From assembly GCA_958299035.1 (NCBI GenBank), contig CATQJL010000223.1, positions 13,812,293 through 13,876,292 of the forward strand: a stretch of 64,000 bases of DNA. Reading direction: 5' to 3'. Below are positions 45,172 through 56,272 of this stretch, in pieces. The stretch's first letter is position 1. Every line of letters begins with the position of its first letter. A program made the translations under genes and the position numbers. The notes under the pieces are model-generated. The model made no database searches. It saw only the letters and a list, made by a program, of their open reading frames with translations, and had not been told where the DNA came from. The DNA comes from Cylicocyclus nassatus. Taxonomy: Eukaryota; Nematoda; Chromadorea; Rhabditida; Strongylidae.

Positions 45172-47580
45172 TAGACATTCTGAATCAGCTTCAAAGCTAA
45201 TTTAAAGATGCTATTCCTAGCTGCCGCGCACAATTCCGAAGCGTTATGGGATTTTTCCTGCGCAAATTGGCATATTATTAAACAAGGGAAGACTGTTGTA
45301 TATTAGCACTTAGGTGATGATGCCGTGATGCCAATGAGTCGGCAAGCATGCCAATTTCGTGGAAAAGAAAGTCCATAACATGCTTCGGAATGGTGCTTGG
45401 CAGCTAGATATAGCATATCTGGAATCAGAGTTTGAAGCTGATTTAGAATATATGTAGGCGACTTAGCACGTAAAAACTGTCGGCAACTCTCTGATCGAGC
45501 GCTCTTTCATCTCTTTTGCCATTTGCTGTCTCTTCCTTGCACGAACTACCTTGGCTGGACGCAACGGCGCCCAGTCTTCGCGTGTCAGGAATCGTGTATA
45601 TGTCCGTTTAAAAGACCGAGCTTAGGTAGGTTCCCTTGTTAGAACCAATGCTAAGGTTAAAACGTGAATCAATATGTTTTATCATTTGTTCAACGGCAAG
45701 GTGTGTTACTAAGCGAAATTCATTTATTTTGTTTGCCATTCAGTCGGTGTCCGTGCCTAGCAACTCTGTGAGTTCATTCTCTGTGAAGCAGTCTATGAAC
45801 TTTTGATTTACAAGCAATGAAAGACTGCACATGCAGTTCAGATTGAGACCCTTCCGTTTGTCAAAGGTAATTAGTAATAGCAACGAGATGCGCCTGCTCT
45901 GCAAGCTCTTTCTGGTTCCTTCTTAAGACAGAACCCCAAAAAATTTCGAATAATTGAAGCAGATGGCGGATGAAAATGTTTCTTACTCACTAGCCATACC
46001 AGGTATGAGTGTCTGATATTGATACACATCGTAAGACATCTTCTTTCCCGCAAAATCAAAATGTAGAGTACACCATCGAGTTCCTCACAATCGTGGAAGG
46101 ACGAGACTTTGCTGCATAGTTCTTGACGGGTTTGATCTCATACATTCGCCGTTGACTCGCGCACGACAAAACGAAGTGTAGTCACGGAATGCCTGCGCGA
46201 CTTCTGAAATCGGTGTCGGGAAATCAGGACACCTGAATTGCTTCGGGTCAAAAGTGCGCGACAGAATCAGGTGTTCCGACCTACACATTCCGGACCAAAT
46301 CGGAACACCTGCGGGAGACATTGTAATATCCCGATCGCGTTCAGAGCCTGCAGCCTACCCTCTTCTAAACGGATTTTTGCGTCCTCTATGTCTTATCTCA
46401 CTCCTCCCTCATCACTTACCTTGTGCCCGTAGTCTCTTTGGGTCTCAATTCTCTCTTCTTTTCTTTTCTTTTCTCTTCATTTCTTTTTTTCATTTCTCAC
46501 TTTCCTTTTGTTTTCTTCCGGTGTCCCGGATTGTGCGACTATCTATTTTATGGGCGGATCTACTGCGGGAGTCAATGGCGGGTGTCTGAGATAGCGAGAA
46601 GGTTCGTTTAATAGTTCTTGTCGCATCATTATGGATAGCGAAATGGTCGCTCTTCAACACATTACTCTTAAGTAAGAAGCAGCAAAGTGGAAGGTTCGTT
46701 GATGGCGAAATTTTTCATTAGCTGGTCACGTTGATGAAAAACACGTGCATCTTGTATTTGTGGAAGTGGGTAAAAGAAGGCAAAAGCAGCACCAGGGCCT
46801 GTACTAACCCTTCCGCATGGCGACATCACGAATGTTGACATATTGGCACTGCTCGAGCAAAAATGCTCGCTGCGGCGATAACTTGCTGCTTTTTGCGGGC
46901 TTGAGGTGGCATGTATCAAACTTGAGCTAGACGCGCTTACAGACCAGAAACACGTGGATGTTGCACATGACGCAAAAGGGAGTAGGGAGTGCGAGAAAGG
47001 AAGTCCTTTAAGTGAAACTGATTATTATATTGCGATAGACTCGGAACCTTGGACAACAGCTCCGTAGTGCAAAACAAAAACGCGAAAGCTACGCAAAACG
47101 TTATGAAATTGCAGAACTACTGCTTGTTTTATAGTATTACTGAACTTCATTTGCATACATATATCACTCAAAATAGATGAAGTCCAATGTAACAGAAGTG
47201 TTCATTTTCGGTGGGAGTAGAGATTCTCGTATGCCTCAGACAATGGTGAGGCGCGCAGCTCGCCTTCACGGCTTACTGTTTCATTGGCGGTGCGCCATCA
47301 AAACTGGTTGTGCGGGCATGCTTTGCTTACGCCGGCCAGCTTCCCATCGTTAACCTTGCGGGTGGGGCTGAGGATAAGATTTATCGTCAAAAATGTGTTG
47401 AGGACAATGCAAATGCACGTTTTTGTTGTCATCACATCGGGATCATGACGGGCTGAGAGCAAGTCTTCTTGCAAGGTGAGGGAGGTACATGCAGCAGCAT
47501 ACATTCTGCATGTAGGACGTGTATAAGTTGGGAAAAGATACTGTGTAGGCATGATAAATTCTACTCGTAATCACGACCAC
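45172..47580. other. No gene recognised
   Basis: Contains a small hairpin (aggtgttccga 46269-46279 with tcggaacacct 46300-46310) and a polypyrimidine run (46438-46517). Near 45630 ggttcccttgttag looks like one end of the CTTACAAGGGAA-type family. No coding signal. Confidence 0.4.
46269..46310. repeat. 11-bp perfect-stem hairpin
   Basis: aggtgttccga and its exact inverse tcggaacacct are separated by 20 nt. Function unknown. Confidence 0.6.
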
Positions 47581-47605
47581 TTTACAGTTAACAATACAAC
47601 CAAAA

Positions 47606-47848
47606 ATGAGCAGATTTACGACGACAGTAGGACACCTTTTTCTACACATTTTTCCGGCAATTCTGGCAGGTATCTGATTCGTACCATTTTATGTGATTAA
47701 TGTGACGCTGTTTCAGTAGGAACGTTTGAGGAGTTATGTGTGCGCCCATTTTATTATGGAAAAGGCGTTTTGAAGGTAAGTCTGGTCAAAAATCTGCAAC
47801 TTCTCTCTGCACTTGCAGATAAACAACACAAGACATCAGGGCCGGTAG
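47606..47848 (+). CDS. Candidate three-exon gene for a 50-residue secreted peptide
   Basis: Exons 47606-47669, 47717-47775 and 47819-47848 join in phase across two GT-AG introns of 47 and 43 bp, typical nematode sizes with TTTCAG and TTGCAG acceptors. A possible trans-splice acceptor (tttacag, ending 47587) lies 18 nt before the ATG. The product starts MSRFTTTVGHLFLHIFPAIL, a plausible signal peptide ending near residue 22. A short mature part follows with one cysteine, an RPFYYGKGV stretch and an N-X-T site (NNT). The third exon could instead splice at gccg|gtagta and continue, so the stop is provisional. I recognise no family. It could be chance: each exon is short. Confidence 0.3.
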
Positions 47849-49279
47849 TAATTCCCCGATATGGCGGCAGATCTCGTCGGCAGGTCGTTGACACTTTTTC
47901 TTGAGATGGCCACAAATCGAAACCCCAAGTTTAGGCCGTCCCAGGCCTTTTTCCAGAAAGATAAAGATGGCACCTCGGCTCTATAGAAACTTCCACCCAA
48001 ATTTGCGGTTCCAGAAATCCTCCTCTAGGAAAATAACTGGAAGCGCAGGAGGAGCCGCCAGCGTCTCGACATGCCCCCTATCGTCCCTTCACACAACCGT
48101 AGCCGCCCTCGTTTGCGGACTAGGATGCGGGCTGGTCAAAGTCTAGAACAACTGATTTTTCTCCATCCATCCACATTGATAAGAGTAATTTCTCGCTACC
48201 AAAAACGGCCGCTTCCGAGGAGCAACGTCTATACCCGCTATGATCGTGTGACCAGGTCATACCACGTCGAGGTGCTGGCACCTTTGCAGACGGCGTTTGT
48301 GAAATTGAGTAATGCGGCAATATCACGCAATTTGAGTCAAGCGAAAGAATAAAAAATTCTACTTTTCGTCAAAAAACTATCATTTTTCTCATTATACGAG
48401 TTTTTCTTTTTTGAAACGACAATTTTCTTACAGGAAAAAATCTAGTAATGCCTTGAAACAATTAAGAACACCATCTTTTTTGGCAGTTCCCTTCTAAATC
48501 TCTTTGCACCGATTTTGCCCCTCTCTTGCTCATATCAATCGGCTGTTCTTTCAGGTCAAAGTCTCTCGCGCAATGTATCGATCCCTCTTACAGGCGGCCA
48601 CTTACCAGTGCGTTCCTCCTATTACTGCTGTATACGGCAATGATTGAGCGATTGGTCAAATGGTTAGCGTGGCGTTTAAATTTAACACAGATGGTTCGAA
48701 CGCGCGCGATGTAGCAGCATTGCGGCTGTCTGCGCATCAAAATTTAATGTACGAAATGAATGAGTATTAGGGTCATATAAGATTATTATAACCTACAATC
48801 ACTCCGCGTGCTGCCGCCGAAGATGGCAACTCCCCCGCGATGTGCGCCTACGTGCCGGCATCTTTGATCCCACCAGGTAGGGTGGATTACTATCGGCCCA
48901 GGTTGAGCTAGAAAGCTCCTTAAATTCCAAAAACCAAGGGTTTGGAGTTTGCAGTGAATTACGGCTATTCTTACAAGTGTACAAATGTATGGCTTTTACG
49001 TAATCTGCAGCGGAAGATGACTAACTAGGAAAGTGCAAAAAGTCCGAGTGAGCTTTTTACATGGGACGCGTGTGCCGCCCAACAAACCCTAAAACGCCAA
49101 TCTTGAACTGTCTTTGGAAAATGTCGCCTTTTTGCGCATAGGAAAGAGTCGTTGGCCAGTTGAATCAAGTATTGTTATCACCATATCTTCCTTCAAACTG
49201 AACGAATTTTGAAGTTGAAGGCTCATTCAACTCAGCCCCATGCGACACATCTAATAGAGGAGATTTCCGAAAAAAAAAC
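47849..49279. other. No gene recognised
   Basis: GC-richer stretches (47930-48130, 48800-48900) contain frames on both strands but no domain or exon chain. Confidence 0.4.
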
Positions 49280-49420
49280 GCATTGTTTGATCGTTAATAG
49301 CTCTCTTGCTTTGCTCTCTTTCGCCGCTCTTCAGGTACCGTTATGTAGAGCTGGTTTTAGCTTGGGTTTGTAGTGGAGCAAATCAACTCTCTTCTGAAAT
49401 CAACAAAACTTTGGAGGCTG
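49280..49420. mobile_element. Fragment of the Tc1-like fold-back found at 53521
   Basis: cattgtttgatcgttaatag, ctctcttg and cttcaggtaccgttatgt correspond to tgtttgattgtaattaactc and cttcaggtaccattttgt of the complete element. Ends not preserved. Confidence 0.5.
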
Positions 49421-50481
49421 CACTAATCGGAATTGTTTTTTATCTAATAGTGCAGCGACGCATTTTGAACGTCTTTTTTATATAGTTGAGATAACTTAGA
49501 TTTATGCGTTACTTTGCAAAGTGTGAACAGCTCTTAGCAGTTGAATTCACAATGTTTAAAAAGGAAAATTTCCACTTGTTTTCTAATTCTGACCAAGCGA
49601 GTAAGTAAAGAAGTTTTATTTTTGTGCGTGCCTCTTTGAAGCATGAAATGTTCAGCAAATGTAGAAAAGGTTCCAGTTCGTTGCTGGTAGAGAAGAAAAT
49701 ACTTATAGTTAAATCTGCTTTGAAATATGGCTTACAAGGGAAGGTGGCGCACCGAAGTGGTATGATTAGATGCTTTTTGATGAGCTGGTTCTGAATCCAC
49801 CTTTCTTATCTGCTAAGCGGCTTTCTAAAAGAGGCTGTGGGCGGTAAAGGTGTGAAGTCAATAGGGTTTTGATGCGTAATGTGCGAAACCAGTTTGGGAG
49901 TGATTACTTGGTATAATTTTGAGTTCATTTACTACAAGGAATGTATACATACAGCGAACGCATAAATGTTTTTGAGCGAGTAGTTCTTGAAGACGTAGCA
50001 CTGATTGTTTGCCAAGTTTGGACATCCAAAGGCGATAACTTCTTTCACAGAAGAGCTCAGCAGAAACGCTTCGCGGTCTGCTGCCTCAACGTGGCGAGGG
50101 GGTACTTCTAGGTGTAGTAAGAAGGTCCGAAATTACGAGTCAGCTCGGCTAAAACACGCCACTCTAGGCTATCTGTCAGGATTCGTTGCCACCTGCCTGA
50201 CAACGCGTGCTGAAGTCGCCAGAAGGCAAAAACCGTCAATGTCACACAGTGAGCGGCGAATGCTTCGACACATCCCTATAACGTTCCAGCCAGGCTATCT
50301 AGGGTGGCGGGAAGTTCAATGACTTGTAGAACTTTAATCCATTCACCGCAGTGCCCTGCACACCGTGTTCGTCTGCCGCTTGGGATGTCGGATGGCAGTA
50401 CAACCGGTGAGGGGCGAAAAAATCTCAGGTGCAAAAGCGAGACGACCATTGATCCTATCGGCAACAAAACGGATTCGAGAA

Positions 50482-51421
50482 AACAGAAGCTTGTGCACAT
50501 ACAATGCAAAGACCTTAGCTCCAGCCTACGAGCTCTTCGTTCTCTTGTACGCGCAAGCCACATCAAATTCCATGTGATTGCTTTGCAGGAAACAAAGAAC
50601 AAAATTTCGACTACGCTCTAAAGGAAGGAAGGAACTCTTATCATACTTGGAGAGAAGGTTCCAACACGAAACATCGGAGGCGTGGGATTTGCCGTACCAA
50701 TCCGTTAGCCACTTCATCAACTCTTATGAAATCCTGTCGCCGCGACCAGCACTCTCAAAGACTTGTTGCTCCAAGTCGGAAGAAGATCAGCATGATTAAC
50801 ATTATTCGCATATAGATGCAACAGATGAATCCGAACTTGACAAGTTCTATGAGGAGCTGGAAGACGCCATTTGCAAGGAGAAGTCGTTCTACAAATTCAT
50901 AATTGCGACTTCAATGCAAGAACAGGACAGTCACAACACTAACAAGGCGACAAAATTGGAAAATTTGGACGGGAAATCGGAACAAAAATGGAGACAGACT
51001 CATCAGACTCATCGAAACGGCTCGTCTATTCCATGGAAATTCGTTCTACCAGAAGAAAGAACATCGTTGCTGGACGCGGAAGTCGCCAAATGAAACGGCA
51101 CATGCAGAAATCGGCCATATTCTTGTCAACAAGAAATGGAGTTTGATCGATGTCGGAGTGGTTCCGTCGCTCTGTACAGGTTCGGACCACCGTTTACTTC
51201 GTGCAAAGATCCGCCGCTCTAATCGGAAAGTGCAAAGAATATCTTGCCATCGCGCGAAATCTATAAGAGAAGCAGTATACGACGAACGCATTCTCGAGAA
51301 CGCCATTTCCAGATATGACTGGAAGGAATGCGAAGATCCAACAAAAGATCTAGAAAAACATCAAGGAGCTTTTTCAGGAAAAGGGGAATCCTGCACGCAG
51401 ATCCAAGTACATCGCATTTAG
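50482..51421 (+). pseudogene. RTE endonuclease pseudogene of copy 2
   Basis: Starts KLVHIQCKDLSSSLRALRSL and includes HIKFHVIALQETKNK. A base is missing in the GDFNARTG block (cgacttcaatgcaagaacag, about 50908), shifting the frame. A long frame then covers GDRLIRLIETARLFHGNSF to TGSDHRLLRAKIR (50903-51421), where SDH is the catalytic histidine motif. Several stops make it non-functional. Confidence 0.85.
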
Positions 51422-51474
51422 AGCAATACTGTTCAACGGCATTTGCAGGAAAGCCGTACAATAGAATATGAAGC

Positions 51475-53122
51475 GATATCGACAAATGAAGATATTGGAA
51501 GAGATTTGTAGGGACCTTCGCGAGCGCGAGATACCGGTGCAAGCTCTACTGAACAAGGACGGAAGACAAATGAATTCCCGACGCGAAATGGTACTAACAA
51601 CGAGAAACTTCTTTAACAAATTTTTTGAACCACGACGCCGGTACCAGATCCTATCATCTCCACCGGTGAGTACCCACAGTGTTTTCTTCCTTCGGAAGTA
51701 CGCTCGGACATAGAGTGCATGGAACGAGGCACAGATCCTGGTCCTGACGGAGTCACCGCCAACTTACTGAGAGCAGGCGGACACAAGTTACGCACTCTAT
51801 TGGCAACTCATATGACACGTTATCTGGAATAAGAAAGACTACCCAACTAGTAAAAGACATCCTGCACCATCCTTTTCACAAGAAAGACGGAAGAGAAGAC
51901 CTTAGGTACTGACCGATCAGCTTGCTAAGTGTGCTTTACAAGCTGTTCACGAAGATCATCACGTCTCGTATCTTAAGGATATTGGATGAAGCACAACCGA
52001 CTAAGCAAGCCAGATTCCGAAGAAGATTCAGCTGCTCGATCACATCCAAACCGTCTCAAGGGTAGTAGAGGTTTGCCATGAAAATCAATTGCCCCTACTT
52101 CTCACCTTTATCAATTACGAGAAGGCCTTCGATAGTGTGGAAATCAACGCCGTTTTAACTGCTTCGGTCGACCAAGGCGTGGATCCAACATACTGAGGAC
52201 TACAGCGGACTGCAACAAAGAGTGTACCAGCACGATACAGCTTTTTGACCACCCCTCCACATCCGTATCCAGAAAGGAGTCCGACAAGTCGACACGTTGT
52301 CGCTGAAGCTGCAGCAGTCCTGCAAGTACAGTCGCAGTCGCTTGATTGGAGAACGAAGAATTTGTATGGATAAAAGGTACCTATCGAGTCTCGTTTCGCA
52401 GACCATATCGTTTTGTTCTCGAAGTCTATTAGCGAAGCCGAAGAGATGCTGAACGAATTGAACCAAAGCGAGAGAAGGATTGGACTTAGGACTCGTAAGG
52501 AGACGCAGTTTATGAGAAGCACCTGGTGCAGTGAAGGTCATTGGATGATGCACCAAGAGAGGAGACTTCAACTTACGTTTATTTTGGACGTGCCGTCAAT
52601 ATGAACAACGACATAAAGATGAACTCAGCCGAAGACAAGGAGCAGCTTGATCAGCACTCGGTCCTCTGAGAGAGGCTACAGACAACTTTGCTGATTCGAA
52701 ATTACGCGCTTGTCTTTTCAATGCGACAGTTCTCCCGACCTTTGATGCAACCGAAACCTGAGCGCTGATACCTCAGCAACCGTGAAGGCACTACGAACGG
52801 CACACAGAGCATTCGAAAGAAAACTTTTGAAGATGACCAAGTTTATTTAGTACCGACTTGAAATCCGGAGCTCCGACCTCAGACAACTATCGCGTCTAGA
52901 AGAATCAGCAGAGCACGTATCGAAGATTAGGCACAGATGGGCAGGTCATATTTTGAAAAGAGAAGACGACAGAGGGACAAAAAGAACGTTAGAATCCTCG
53001 AAACGTCCACGCGGGAGACCATCGAAGAGATGGTAAGACGAATTCGTTGCCTGTGTAACCAACTTCGTCAGCAGTCGAAGTTTAATTCAGATTGTCCAGC
53101 AGCAATCGCAACCGCGTATTAA
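51475..53122 (+). pseudogene. RTE reverse transcriptase pseudogene of copy 2
   Basis: Blocks in changing frames are ALLNKDGRQMNSRREMVLTT (about 51540), RGTDPGPDGVTANLL near 51726, NYEKAFDSVEINAVL near 52116, and RFADHIVLFSKSISEAEEML near 52393. The C-terminal HRWAGHILKREDDRGTK lies near 52932. The palm D-D pair is lost (FADH), and stops interrupt each block. Confidence 0.85.
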
Positions 53123-53520
53123 GACAATCATGGATGACAATTGCACGAAAGCGTTCGAATGGTCAAAAGTTGGGGCCCGCACGACGTGTGAGGTCGGGTT
53201 ATCTAATTAAGTAATCTAAGTAAGTAAGCAGATACTGAAGTTAGATTTGGAGTCAGCTCATCAGTACGCATCTAAAGACATACATATTATTTCGATTCGC
53301 CACTGCAATTTGGTATTTCCCTTGTTAAGAATTTGAACATTTGCCGGAAAACACGGTATTTGCAGCGAAATTCTGTTTTTCCGGCAGACTCCTAGCCTTC
53401 GAACGTAAACAACAGATGAATCATTTTTAGAGTTAGAGTCTTGCTCCCAAACGCGTGGTTTGAGTTAGTTTTTGCGTAATCTAAGAATATTGGAAGCAAG
53501 TATAGAATACGGCATACATA

Positions 53521-54182
53521 TGAGGGTGTCCCAAAAGAATGTACCCACTGTTTGATTGTAATTAACTCTCTTGTAATGAAGTGTTTCGGGAAGCTTCAGG
53601 TACCATTTTGTGCGAGGTTCAACTTAGATTTACAATATGGAGCGAACTGATCGCTCTTCATTACTGTAGAGTTACGGTAGAAACTTCAAGCACTGTGAAA
53701 AAAGCTGCGGTTTCAAAAATCAAATAAATGTGAAAAATTGAAAATTCGGTTTCCATATACGCTGAATCCAGTACTCAATTATGTACAAGGTTGCGAAGTT
53801 TTCTTAACGGTATAATTGCAATTTTCGGGAGCATTAGAAAAACGGGTACTGCTTACCTTGCATAACTTTTTATTGAAGCATTATGATAAGCTGCAAGCTT
53901 CACATTTAGAATTAGCAACTCTAATTAGCCTAGTGTGAAACTCTTCAGGTTGTTTTATTTGCATTCTGAGGCAAAATATAGCCTTTCGTGGCTTAAACCC
54001 CTCTTTAAAGTTCCCACCGTAATCCTACAGTAATGAAGAGCAATCGGTGATTCGCTCTATGCTGTAAATCTAAATTGAACCTCGCTTCACAAAATGGTAC
54101 CTAAAGCTTCCCTTACCACACTTCATTACAAAAGAGTTATTTACAATCAAACAGTGAGTACAATTTTTTTTGGTACACCCTG
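53521..54182. mobile_element. Tc1-like fold-back MITE
   Basis: The right end ...TACACCCTG is followed by TA, and the left end reads GAGGGTGTCCCAAAAGAAT. Arms mirror for at least 150 bp (actgtttgattgtaa, gtaatgaagtg, aggtaccattttgtg and inverses). Non-coding. Confidence 0.82.
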
Positions 54183-54464
54183 TATAGGCTACTGCAATAC
54201 CTTTGGACGCGAACGCTGCTTTGTTAGCTGCAGAGCGCATGAGGGTTTACAGCGGTGAAGATACGTGCGCGTCGCGTTCGCGCCCAGTCAACTAATATTG
54301 CTTCTGCGCCCTAGTTGCATAGTCTTTATGACATATCTATGTTTGCTAATTACGCTCGCTCACAAATTATGACTGCTAAAATGTAATGCCGACCATGTCT
54401 CTCCACATGTTGTGCTTGCATATTTTAACGGTTTTCTGCATAGTTTAAATCAAAGACTTTTCAG

Positions 54465-54594
54465 GGCTCAATTTGCGAAGTGTCTTATGATCATGTTACA
54501 TACTATGACGGTCAAGCCTTGGACTTGTGCGAAGCTCATTCACCTTTTGAAGTTCAAAGTTACAGGAGAGGTTATCCCACCAACTGCACTTACG
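54465..54594 (+). other. Candidate orphan exon with consensus splice sites
   Basis: The acceptor gacttttcag| (54464) and the donor acg|gtaaga (54595) enclose 130 bp that is open in one phase (AQFAKCLMIMLHTMTVKPWT, then KVTGEVIPPTALT). Composition looks coding. No in-phase partner exon was found downstream, and I recognise no family. It could be an isolated remnant of a gene broken by transposons. Confidence 0.25.
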
Positions 54595-55565
54595 GTAAGA
54601 CAATCTATCACTTGCTCTCTGTAAATCTGTCCTCTCCAATCAAAATCCACTAGCTATGTTGATAGATAGTCTTAGAGATTTGCTCATAATAGAGTGCCCA
54701 CATGAACGAAGAAAAAAACTTTTCTCTACTTTGCACATCAACAAAATTAGGAGCTTCGGTCTTCATCTTATGAACAAGATAATTTTTTGTAAGAGTGTAA
54801 GAACTTGTGGAGTCGAGCCTCCTCTAGCTTTGGTAAAGACGTTTCTTCACACTGAATTTTTTTGAGTTGTGCGCATTGGTTCCTAGCGCCGAAAGAGACC
54901 TGGTGAGAGATTTCGACGTAATTTCGTCCCAAAATTTCAAAGAATCTTTTTTTAGCAAACCAAAGGCATGGGTTTGGAGGAGAGTCTCCTCTCACATGCA
55001 GATTAGACAGCTTGTGATAAGACAGAGATTTGATCAATACTCGTTTGAAAAGGTGGCCAGATGAAGGATGACGGGTTGCGAAAAATCTATTTTTGGTCTA
55101 TTTTATGCCTTTTTGCTATTTTCTTCACTTGTGAAAGTAACGAAAGTATGAAAGTAAGTGAAAGTGAAAGTGTGAAAGTAAAATTCTGCGTCATATTTCA
55201 TGTGCACCACTCTGCGAGAGTGTGGGATATGAGATTGAGATTGTATGGGTGCGTATTTGTCGAATATAGGCGCATCGTTGGAAACTTTGCGCGAATCTCT
55301 TAAACTTAACTTCAGCAGTGGTTACTGGTATTTTGAGCTTATTTTGAAGCACGATCGGAGTTGTTTTTGCCGTTTCCTTTTACCGAACCGCATATGCGGA
55401 GCAAAGATAGACAATAGCCCGTAGTACACCCCCATCAGGGCATCTCTTTTGAGGCGGACGGAGTTGATCTCATCGCGCCTCAGCACATTGTCAGGGGAGC
55501 GATTGATTTCGAGCAGATCACTTACTGGACGATCGCGTCTTCAACGGTGGAACGTTTCTGTTTTT
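54595..55565. other. No gene recognised
   Basis: Short ORFs on both strands. Near 55145-55175 there is a gtgaaagt repeat run. Nothing else is identified. Confidence 0.35.
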
Positions 55566-55566
55566 T

Positions 55567-55641
55567 GTGCGTTACTAGTCGAATGGATAAGACTACTCGT
55601 TTCAAGCGGCATAGCCTTGGTTCGAGTCCGGCTAGCGGAAC
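55567..55641 (+). repeat. tRNA-derived sequence (pseudogene or SINE head)
   Basis: A-box-like TAGTCGAATGG (55576-55586) and B box GGTTCGAGTCC (55619-55629) at tRNA spacing. The T stem pairs at four of five positions, while the acceptor and anticodon stems are poor. Not a credible functional tRNA. Confidence 0.4.
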
Positions 55642-56100
55642 AATTTTTGCTGCTTGGCCTGGTGACCTTTGATAGCGTCCGTTATCGAGAAATCGATGAT
55701 AGCAGCTATCAGAGATTTCACCTATTTAGCAAACAACGAGATATAACAAATACACATTGTTTTGGCATTTATACGAGGAAAATTACACTTGGCGAAAAAT
55801 GAATAGAAGGGTAAATCTACATTTTTGTCATCTGAAACGGTTCTTTCAAAAAAAAACAAGCAAAAACTGCAAGAAAAATGCACAAAAAACCTTTTTTTCC
55901 GATTTCGTCGCGCAATCAGCTGTTCGTCGATCCTCACTCACTTAGGCGCCCGAAACTGTGCAGTTTTGAGAGTTATGCACCGCAAAAGAACGTCAGCTGC
56001 GATGTTTCGTAAGTTACTCGGGAGCAACTTACGGAGGTTTTCTCTATGCTCTCCTCTTTAGCATAGTATTTACCTAATCTCGTTGCCCGGCTCATCTCCG
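55642..56100. other. No gene recognised
   Basis: Nothing identified between the tRNA-like sequence and the dispersed repeat at 56101. Confidence 0.35.
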
Positions 56101-56272
56101 ATGACTCGGTCGGGAGCTGATCTCCCTGCTGGGCTTCATCTGAAGCTCACCTGTAGGGTGACCTTGCATACTTATACCACGGAAAGTGGGCAGTTCTCAT
56201 CTCACCCGACAAACCCTCATATGAGGGTCTCAGGGGAGATTATCTCCCGTGACTGAGCTTTACTACGGGCCA
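56101..56272 (+). repeat. Dispersed repeat of about 175 bp, copy 2
   Basis: Corresponds to 34885-35060. It carries two palindromic segments near its ends: gggagctgatctccc (56112-56126) and the perfect GGGAGATTATCTCCC (56234-56248). No coding capacity. Confidence 0.65.

Larger units (their letters stand above)
50065..53226 (+). mobile_element. RTE-type non-LTR retrotransposon, degenerate copy 2
   Basis: About 3.16 kb with a recognisable 5' UTR (gctgcctcaacgtggcgagg onward), endonuclease (HVIALQETK near 50569, GSDHRLL near 51180), RT (YEKAFDSVE near 52118, FADHIVLFS near 52398) and a 3' tail of aagtaagtaag. AGCAGA flanks both sides (50059-50064 and 53227-53232). It is broken by frameshifts and stops, and the FADD box reads FADH. 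It is better preserved than copy 1 at the 5' end. Confidence 0.92.
49731..53329. mobile_element. CTTACAAGGGAA-type fold-back split by an RTE retrotransposon
   Basis: The left arm starts cttacaagggaaggtggc. The inner part of the right arm (gataacttctttcacagaag, agctcagcagaaac) lies at 50034-50067. The outer part (agcagatactgaagttagat to tatttcccttgttaag) resumes at 53227. The RTE at 50065-53226 sits between, so the retrotransposon inserted into an existing element. Confidence 0.72.

Noticed and set aside
47717..47775. RPFYYGKGV resembles the YYGNGV motif of class IIa bacteriocins
   Set aside because: The context is a eukaryotic spliced locus, the disulfide cysteines are missing, and one short match is easily chance.
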